Source of the DNA: Labia minor
Taxonomy: Eukaryota > Arthropoda > Insecta > Dermaptera > Spongiphoridae
Direction: 5' to 3'
Assembly (NCBI GenBank): GCA_963082975.1
Contig: OY720347.1
Location: forward strand, 31,017,398-31,081,397
DNA length: 64,000 bases
The notes under the pieces are model-generated. The model ran no database searches and was not told the origin of the DNA. It saw only the letters and a list, made by a program, of their open reading frames with translations. Position 1 is the first letter of the stretch, and every line of letters starts with the position of its first letter. Positions 48,338 to 64,000 of the stretch are shown piece by piece. Position numbers and translations under genes: made by a program.

Positions 48338-49654
48338 GTTAAAAATATTGATCAAACTTTTCTACACTCAATTGAATAAGATTCCAAATTCTCGTTTAAT
48401 AAGTATTTATTTATTATTTTATTTAAAATTAATTTAAAATAGATACTATTGATAAAATTGAATTAATTAATTTCTTACCTAAAAGTTGGAAATCTTTTAT
48501 ATTGCATTAATCTCTGAATTATATATATTTTAATATTGCAAAAATGATTTTTGTTAATTATTAAATTACTATTTTATTTATATATATTCTTACATTCTTG
48601 ATAAATATTTCTTTTGAAAATATTATAAATAGATTTAAGAAGAAATTATGGTTTAAAATAAAACAAGTATTGAGATTTTAATCATATATTTATTTTTTTT
48701 CATTATCACAGTTGGTGCCAAAATGAAGGAAAGCACCGATTTATCAATCAGAATGCACTTTCTATTACTTCTAGGATATATTGTGAACTTATACCTAGAT
48801 TTAGAATATGCTTTTATTTACTTTGTAAATTAAATCATATTTAAATTTGGTTTTAAATTTTAGGGCTTATATCTTAATAATATATATTTTTAATATATAA
48901 GAATTTATACATTGCCTTTTAGATGTTTAAAACATATTGCTTTAAGGCAGATAAAAAAAGCCCGAGTATTCTGCAAGTTACTTGCTTAAAAAATGGATTG
49001 TTAATGACTTAAATTAAGAGATTGCAAAGATTCTATCTGGGTAATATACAGGCAAAAATAAGCCGCGATTGGAAAATTTCATAAAATGGCAATTGGCTTC
49101 CAACTAGATTAAGCCCCAAGATGAATCTATTGCAACTCTTTAAAGTGGCATCCTTCTTTAACAAAAGTTGTACTTCACTTTAGCGATACATTATTAACAC
49201 TTTTTTAAAAATCATATAAAAACAGCCTAGAAAAGATATAACCAACCTAATACCACTCTGGATTCGGCATTTCAATAAAAAAATACACGCACTCTTCAAT
49301 AATATACATTCTTCTCTTTCTATCTCAATCTTTTTTTCAAAATTCTTAATAATAAAAAAAATCTGAACTCGAATTGATTTCGAGCTTTAGGGACGACGTC
49401 GTTGAGCCAAGTAAGATTAAGGCAATTTCCCATATATTGCTATTGAAACAACCTAGGAAAAATTTATTTTTACAATATGGCCACTTTATCTAGTTTTAAT
49501 TATAATAATAATTATCTTATTTTTAATTGATGAGGCCTTATGGAACTTTATTAAAAAAAAAAAATTAAAAAAAAAAAAGACGCCGCCTCTTGACTTGCTA
49601 CAACTTGTAAATAGACTCAGGTACAACGTATTCCTGGGAGTATGTTATAATGTA
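48338..49654. other. Spacer between CFAP144 and MNK
   Basis: AT-rich with a more balanced block at 48950-49290 and another at 49370-49450. Frames in the first block are interrupted every few dozen bases, and it may be a very old element. No supported gene. Plus-strand tttatt at about 49672 marks the likely poly(A) signal of the MNK transcript. Confidence 0.4.
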
Positions 49655-50017
49655 TAAAGATATTTAGTGATTATTTATTGAAATTATTTTCAAATAATAT
49701 ATATATATTTATATATGAATGATAATTATGAAAGTATTAATGATGATAATGAATGAATGTAATTTGTTTGGGTATATATTGAACATAAATGTACTACGAT
49801 CAGTACAACAAAAATGCACCCATTGCTTGGTAATTTGTTGCTTTATCAAAAATAATAGATCTGGTTTAGAAGTGTTTACTAACGTTATTCGTTAGCAATA
49901 AAGAACATTTTAAAAAAACAATAAAACAATAAAACAACTACCAATGCTGGTGGAAGGGTTGTAGTGGTTATTACCAGTTTACAGCCCCTGGAGGGAAGTT
50001 ATGAGATAATCCGCCTT

Positions 50018-57371
<7,354 letters not shown>

Positions 57372-57720
57372 TTTTATTTTAATAAAAGGTAAAAAAAATT
57401 AGCAAAAATGAAAACACCAATTGATAAGAAGAAATAATGAAATGAGGCGAATGAGAATGAAATGACTAATAAAAAAAAAGAAAAACGTTAAAGGACTTAG
57501 GCCATGGTATACGAGTCAATACAGCACCGTAGGAGAGACTGCGGCGAGAAGGCTAAAGTAGTTGCTATATAGGCTTACCACCCCTCCATCCCTTCCTCTC
57601 GCCGCCAGTCCCCTCATCAGCTCAAAACTCCACATCATTATATGAAACCACGTGGCCGGTGAGATTAATATTAAAACACGCATTATGTCGAGCCGGCACA
57701 AACCAACTTGGAATCATACG
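57372..57720 (-). promoter_or_regulatory. MNK core promoter and 5' UTR
   Basis: The only GC-rich stretch (57500-57715) near the MNK start. On the minus strand it has a TATA-type box (tatatag, 57571-57565) and, about 30 bases downstream, an initiator-like gcagtct (near 57540). That would give a 5' UTR of about 165 bases. The 61-residue open frame over the same bases is regarded as chance. Confidence 0.5.
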
Positions 57721-60700
57721 AATCCCTAAAAATTATTAATTTTTATTCTTTAAAATTCAATTCCATAATTTAATATTGATTGGATATATTCCAAAAGAAA
57801 TAATCTAGAAATAAGGGGAAATAAACTATTTCAATAATCAATATCAATAACTATAAAAATATTACATAAAAATATTTATATTAAATAACTTTGCTGAAGA
57901 TTTATTAAAAATAAACTAAAATTCTGAATCTAATCAAAGATATAGAATATGTATATAATAAACAAATAATAAACATTATTCTAAATAAATATTATATTAG
58001 TTTTAAACAGTAGTACAATTTAGTACTATCATTTCTACTACTTAAAATTTTCCAGTAAATATACAAATTAACCAGACATCAAATTCTTTATTTTTGAAAT
58101 TAAACAAATTTTAGTAAAAATAAGTAAATGTTTAGCTTTTATCAAAAGGAAATGAATTTAAAATTTAAATTATATAGTTACTATATATTTAAATTATTAT
58201 CTTTTTGAAAATTACTCTTCATGTTTATAAATTCATCAAATGAATAAGATTATCAAAAAGAAACAAACAAACAGATTAGTTATAAAACAATTTTAGCTTT
58301 CAGATAGACACACACATATTTTTTAAATAAAATTATTTTTCAAATATATTCTTATATTTTTATAAATTATTAAAAATTTAAAAAGTTTTGAAACCCTAAT
58401 AATTTTCTAGAGATATCTTCAATTTGATAATTTTTTTAAATTTACCCAGTAAAAATAAATATTTTAGATTTATGTTCTGAAATTCTAAAAATTATCATTA
58501 ATTATAAACCATAAATTATTTTTTTATTTTTAAAATCAAAATTAATTAAATTTTTAGTGTTAACAATAAAGAGTGTTTAAATAAATGATCATTATAAAAT
58601 TAGTATTACTTCAAGATTAAGATTGAAATTGAAATAAATAAAGGATGACGAATTGATATGCTGCAATTATTAAAGAAAAAGTTCATTACAAATTTCCTCT
58701 AATTTAATTGATAATATATATTTGTATCTTAAAAATATGTTTATCATAAACGATATATTTATATCTCAATATTTTATGGATCATTTCATATGTGATTTTG
58801 AAAAAAATATGCGAAAAAAGTCTTGTTTGTTGCGTCATACTATTCAAAAGATATTTTAGTTAGACAAATGATAAGAGAAAAAATATATAAAAACACCTTA
58901 TTGGCATATTGAAAATCAATAATCTGTTATCGTTTTTCTATATTATATTCATTCACATATATAATATATTAATTATAATATTTTGAATTATTTTTAATGT
59001 ATTTCCTGAAGATACCTGAACCGATTTTAGCCTCTCTCTTTCATTTTGACGAACCCTTTGTTAAACCTTTTATATTGAATTTCAATGCTTTTATCCTTAG
59101 AATAAAAAATAAAAAAAGTTGAAAGAAATATAATTTACCTTCGTATTTTGCTCGTTCAAATATTGTGCTACAAAAAAAAATATTTTTTCTTTAAGAAGTA
59201 AAGAAATGGGTTATTTTAATAATTGTTTATTCTTGCATGTTTGAATGCTGGTCAGAACGAATGATAATTAATTTTTTTTTTAAATTTATATAGATAAATA
59301 TAATATACGTATTGTTTGTTATGAATATATACATTTAATATAATTATAAGATCTCCAAAATAAAAAAATCACTTCAGATTGTTTGAAAAAAATTAAATGA
59401 GACGGTGCGTCATCTTTTGATGAAATATTATTATTAGATTTCATTGAGATATGATTGATTAAATAATTTAATTAATAATTAAGGAAATGTATAGTCCACG
59501 TTTAATTAATATATATATATATATATATATAATAATGATGATAATTGAAATTCCCAGATAGATTGATGAATATTTTTTAAATATATCACATGTTTAGGTC
59601 ATGTTAATTTAATTAATATTATTTAAAAAGAAAAATACTGATATATCACTAATATATATATATAAAAGTATAAGAATGAAATATGACTCATCCACGGATA
59701 TGAAATATAAAAAGGAAAAAAGATTTGAAGGGCAAATTTAGTGAAAATGAACCGGAAAAACAATTAAAGGAAGGAAAATGAATTGAATCAATAAACTTGG
59801 TAACCTAAAAATCTCTTAAAAGATTTTTGACGAAAATATTAGAATCGAGAGCTAAAGCATTAATCCAATCAATAATTATATATATATATATATATATATA
59901 ATTTATAAATTAATAAATTATAAACATTAACTAAATTCCGGATTTAATAGTAGTTAGCTATTTTAAAAATTAAAAAAAATATAGGTATTTTATTTTTGTT
60001 GAATGATTTGTTATCAAAATTTAAATTCAAACGGAAAATATCCAACCCAAGATTGATGAGTATATTCTCTGTTTATTTAATAAACATACCAATAAATATA
60101 TATAAGCAACTTGATTATCTAATAATTTTAATAAACTTAATACTTATGATTTATTAAAACTGAATATTTAATAATATTTAATAATTTTATCAGAGATTTT
60201 CAACAAATATTCTTATTTAATAATTTTAATATAACAACAACATTCATCTAAAAACAAACCGGAATTTAGTTTCTCTTCATGTAGGTAATATTAAGTTTAA
60301 TTAATATAATCGATTGCGTCAGAAATGACTCATTCATATCGTTTAATCTTTTTATTAAATGAATCTGATTTTGTATAATTGTTAATAAATAATTAAATGA
60401 AAAAATATAAATGAAAAAAAAACTTAAAAATTAAAGGCTTTTTATATACAATATATATATTTTAAAAATGATGCGCCGAAAATGGCCAGAGAAAATTTTC
60501 CTGGTCATAGACCTCAATCTTTATTTTTTGAATTATTTAAAATTCTATTATAAAAAATTTAAAATTTTTATTTTTGTTATAGCAAAGTTAACATAACTTA
60601 ATTCTTTAAATTTCATCACTATAAATCATATATATTATTCATATAATACGTTCAATGTAGATATTTATAACATTTTTATCCAGTATATTATTTTGTTGTT

Positions 60701-61556
60701 ACATTTATACAAAGTAATTAAAAAGATTAATTATTTTTTGACTTATTAATTTCTTTTGCACTCTGGTCAGTCGTAAATGTGCTCAAACATTTTGCAAAAA
60801 TAAAATTGTTCCCATTCAATTATTGTCTTAAGTCTAAAGTCCCTTTTTTACTATTCTTCCATTTTCTCATAAAGCTTTTATTATACATTCAAACATCTTA
60901 ATGGGAATATAATGTTAAGTTAAGGTCCCCATTCCAGACCATCTAACAGTCTGCTAAACTCTATTGTTCTCGATGAAGACATTTTTCGGGACGCCGAGAC
61001 AGAGCACCTAAAATCGGGACAATCCCGGAAAACCAGGACGTTTGGCCACTCTATGTTAAGTGAAATAGTTTTGGTTTTGTTAACCTACCAAACAAATGCC
61101 TCCACTGAAAGAATTTTTCATATTCAAATTTAAATATATTGTATATTATCACTTTTTGAATGAATAAAATTTGAAATTGGAGTATTTGAAAAAATTAGGA
61201 CAAAATAAGTTCTGACAAAACACTATTTCTATTTTTATGTAAAATTGCATATTTGAAATACCATATATCTTTAAATCAAATGGTTATATCATATTATAAT
61301 GTAGGATTAATTTGTTGATGAGTCTTTTTTATTGTTAATTAACAGGTAAGGGAAATAATTTCACATGATTATTAAAAAAATATAAATATATATTAAATTA
61401 CTTCAGTATTTAAAATATTAACAATATGCATATTTTACTAATTATTTATTAATTGCAACTTTATAGTTAAGAATAAAGTTGATATAGTTAAATAGCCAAT
61501 AAATGATTAAAATAATTAAATGATTAAATACAAAATATAATTATAATTTAATCATT
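57721..61556. other. AT desert upstream of MNK
   Basis: No gene on either strand. (ta)n tracts occur near 59508, 59654 and 59880. One short segment (59138-59170) is bordered by a tttttttgtag acceptor and a gtaaat donor on the minus strand and could be a non-coding upstream exon of MNK, but nothing else supports it. The region at 60920-61070 is described separately. Confidence 0.5.
60925..61070. mobile_element. Probable DNA-transposon end remnant
   Basis: On the minus strand, agagtggccaaacgtcctgg is followed by ttttccgggattgtcccgat and aggtgctctgtctcgg, text of the kind seen at the ends of widespread non-autonomous hAT-like elements. It is a GC-rich island in an AT desert. The opposite end is not evident and there is no transposase ORF. 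Confidence 0.4.
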
Positions 61557-61570
61557 AATAAAAGTGAATA

Positions 61571-62082
61571 AGGCTGTAGCGACAGGCCGGCTGGATCATC
61601 TTCGCGTCGCATCAACAATTAATGGAGAAATGTTATACGGTTAACGGCTGGGGCGTCCCCTGCAAGAGACGCACATTGTCAGCACCCGGGCGATGTGAGA
61701 AATGGGTTAGGGTTACCCACCTATGGACGAGGTGGGCTAAAGAAGATAGTCCAACATCCACATCCACATCAATATCAACATCGACATCATCACCGACACG
61801 AACATCGTCACATCGGTCAGCATCAGCATCATTGCCATCAACCTCACTCAAATCGTCCACATCTACATCAAAGTCGTCAACACCATCATCACCGTCATCA
61901 AGGTTGAGTACCAAAGACCGCGTGGGAGGCTAAAACCAGCTGGTCCTGCCGTATATCGGGAGATCTAATGGCATCTGATCTCTCTACAGACGACGCCAAC
62001 AACAGATTTAGTTGGCGCCAATTAACGAGAAGAGCCGACCCCACACCCCGTGGGAAATAAGGCTAAGATGAAGAAGAAGAAG
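61571..62082 (+). mobile_element. GC-rich non-LTR-type insertion with intact target duplication
   Basis: An island of near-balanced base composition bounded by the direct repeat aataaaagtgaata (61556-61569 region upstream, about 62083-62096 downstream), as left by target-primed insertion. The left end is ggctgtagcgacaggccgg. The middle has a degenerate CATCAA/CATCAC tract (61755-61905) that reads as Ser/Thr-rich in one frame (103 residues from 61622). The right end (ggcgccaattaacgagaaga, then gggaaataaggctaagatga) closes with an (aag)n tail. That 3' tail style is typical of R1/Jockey-like LINEs and their internally deleted derivatives. There is no RT. It is probably a young non-autonomous copy. 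Confidence 0.6.
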
Positions 62083-62096
62083 AATAAAAGTGAATA

Positions 62097-64000
62097 ATTA
62101 CTGTAAAGTGTTCTAGAAAATTTTAATTTATTTTTCGTTATTCTTCCGCGCGTTACATTATTTTTGTTATTTTTAGATTTTTTTGAATAAAACAAATTAG
62201 ATTTAGACGATTTAATAATGTACAATATTTTAAGAGATTATGTATATTGATAATCATTTGACTGAGTTGTCTCCATGAAAACTTAAAAGTTCTACATCAA
62301 TGTTATAATCTAATATATAATATAATAGCTTTGCTCGAAAATTCGAATGGTTATTGATCAAAATGACACTTATTATTTCAATTAATAATGTACATTTAAA
62401 ATATGAATAATATAAATAAATAAATATTAGTTAAAACATCAAAATTATACTAAGTTAATAATATATAATAAAATTTTAATTATACATATAAAGATATTGA
62501 TCTATGCAAATATATAAGATATTAATAAATTTAAATTATGATGATTAGTTTCGGTAATATTTTAACCTAAATAAATAAATTAATGGAAAATAAATAATAA
62601 ACATTTTTCAAAATACAATTTGAAAAATCTAATATGTGTATCGAATAAAATACAATATAATAAATTGAACAGTCATTGACTTATATGTTTCAACATTTAT
62701 TATGAATTAATGTTTATGTTTTATTGATGAGTACGATAACATTCTAGAAAATCATATTTTATTTTTCCTAGAAAAAGTTATATATTTTATTGATTAATTT
62801 ACATTTATTTCTTCTTCTAAATAATTTTGCATCTCTTAGTAAAATTTATTTGTTTTATTTTATGCAAAAATTGTAATAGTAAAAATTTTGAAATAATCGA
62901 ATCAACAATTACCTCTACACTTAGGTAACATATTCAATAAATAAAATGTCAAGTAATCAATCAAAGCTGTTAATTAAATATATATTAAATATGAATTAAT
63001 AAATAACTAATATAAATTTCAGAGGGAGGAAATTGTTTTATTTTATAAACGTTAATACTGATTTGAATAAATTAATCGTGAGAAGAAAATATATTTTCTT
63101 AATCCTCCCCTTTCTTAATAAAATCGAATAAAATTGAATTAAATTTGAAAATTCAAAATAAAGTAATTGCGTTTATAAATAGGGAAATTTATATATCATA
63201 TGTAATATATTTCCTTAAATATAACAGATTATATAATATGAGAATTATATTAAAAATAATAATAATAATAATAAATAATAAATAAATTTATATAAATATA
63301 TACGTATAGAAAAGTCAAATGAAATAATACTCATCAAAATCAGAAAAGGTCAAATAAATTTATTGTATAAATGCGCTGCTTTTCCACAGCAACATGATGA
63401 CCTTGACTATATTTGTTTTGAGGATTGTTGGCATCTATTGATTTAAATTTACTAGTAAAATTTAAACAAAAAAAAAATGAATCTAAACTTTTAAAATATA
63501 AAAATATAAAATCAATATTTGGGAGGGAAAGAGAGAGAGAGAGAGGGAAAGAGTGAAAATATAAAATAATAGAGTATTTAATCATTTTTTTTTATTTTAT
63601 TTAAAATATGTACATATAACCTATATAATTCAATGCCCTCCTCATAATATTAAAAATATTGATCATTAAATTAATTGAATCGATTTAAGTTAGTATGAAG
63701 AATTGAACTCAGTTTTATTCAAGAACCAATTAAAAAATATTTTACTAATAAAAAAAATGAATGTAAATAATAATAGGTTTGTGAATTAAACTCGATTATT
63801 TTAATTATTTTCCTTAAAGATTTATTATTACGAATATGAGCGATTCTTAAGAGTTAAATACATAGATCAAAACGATTTATAAATTACTTTTTAAGTTATC
63901 CCTGTAACTAATAGCATGCAAATTATTTTATTGATTTTATATACAAATTTCAAATTTAAATGTTTAAAAAAATTGTTTAGATTATTTAAAAAGGTCCAAG
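62097..64000. other. AT-rich end of window
   Basis: No supported gene. It has an (aat)n tract at 63251-63290 and a (ga)n tract at 63523-63555. The 67- and 81-residue frames lack coding character, and the first runs into the tail of the inserted element. Confidence 0.5.

Noticed and set aside
48950-49290. Possible ancient Tc1/mariner-like piece
   Set aside because: A few words resemble the end of a transposase but stops and shifts are frequent and no terminal repeats are visible; too weak to name.
57516-57701. 61-codon open frame upstream of MNK
   Set aside because: It lies in the GC-richer promoter patch, has no homology I recognise, and overlaps the TATA box; open only because stops are rarer in GC-richer DNA.
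59138-59170. Micro-exon with good acceptor and donor on the minus strand
   Set aside because: In an AT-rich desert such pairs arise by chance; no ATG and no link to MNK that I can show.
61633-61914. Asp/Val-rich 93-codon frame opposite the 61622 frame
   Set aside because: Antisense shadow of the degenerate CATCAA-type tract in the inserted element.
63340-63585. 81-codon frame on the minus strand
   Set aside because: Low complexity, spans a (ga)n tract, no splice or promoter context.

Overview
The window is eukaryotic nuclear DNA. It is very AT-rich (by eye about 80% or more in spacers), its genes are split by many mostly short introns with canonical GT/AG borders, and it carries Helitrons, hAT elements and non-LTR retrotransposon pieces. 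The gene set (a ZP-domain cuticle-type protein, an MNK/Lk6-type kinase, SKP2, TMEM115, ribosome-biogenesis factors) and the repeat types point to an arthropod, most likely an insect. A hymenopteran such as a parasitoid wasp would fit, but I cannot prove the order from the sequence.

Layout. 1-3936 (+): last five exons of a membrane-anchored ZP-domain protein. 3937-8905: gene-poor AT desert. 8906-21272 (-): a 29-exon gene whose exon model reads without interruption as 1,750 residues, with an N-terminal propeller-like part, an alpha-solenoid and about seven RCC1 blades. Its introns hold a LINE piece, a relic of one of its own exons, a Helitron with a nested hAT element, and a tRNA-like/RTE-like repeat. 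21744-24206 (+): TMEM115, head to head with the RCC1 gene and tail to tail with TSR1 (24522-27327, -). 28606-30631 (-): BRIX1. 30696-34300: repeat-rich spacer with a second Helitron-ended element, a hairpin-forming repeat family and a near-perfect 118-base inverted repeat. 34340-35859 (+): EBP2, facing a small acidic protein of unknown function (35875-36496, -) with only 15 bases between the stop codons. 37871-39139 (-): secreted or anchored leucine-rich-repeat protein. 39839-45305 (-): SKP2 F-box protein with a Helitron in one intron. 47339-47831 (-): CFAP144 (FAM183-like), with a possible alternative first exon at 48202-48337. 50018-57371 (-): MNK/Lk6 kinase with a 3.5-kb and a 2.1-kb intron and a GC-richer TATA-containing promoter near 57570. 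57720-64000: AT desert interrupted by a GC-rich, target-site-duplicated non-LTR-type insertion (61571-62082).

How the genes relate. TSR1 (40S maturation), BRIX1 and EBP2 (60S assembly) all act in the nucleolus and lie within 11.4 kb, so this is a small physical cluster of ribosome-biogenesis genes. MNK, further along, phosphorylates eIF4E, which is also a translation function. The other genes (Golgi TMEM115, SKP2 ubiquitin ligase adaptor, ciliary CFAP144, ZP protein) have no obvious shared pathway. I found no tRNA or rRNA gene, no CRISPR array and no virus-derived element that I could support. The most unusual items are the exon relic inside the RCC1 gene, the nested hAT-in-Helitron, the long hairpin at 33741-33858, the overlapping 3' ends of EBP2 and its neighbour, and the unknown acidic protein.
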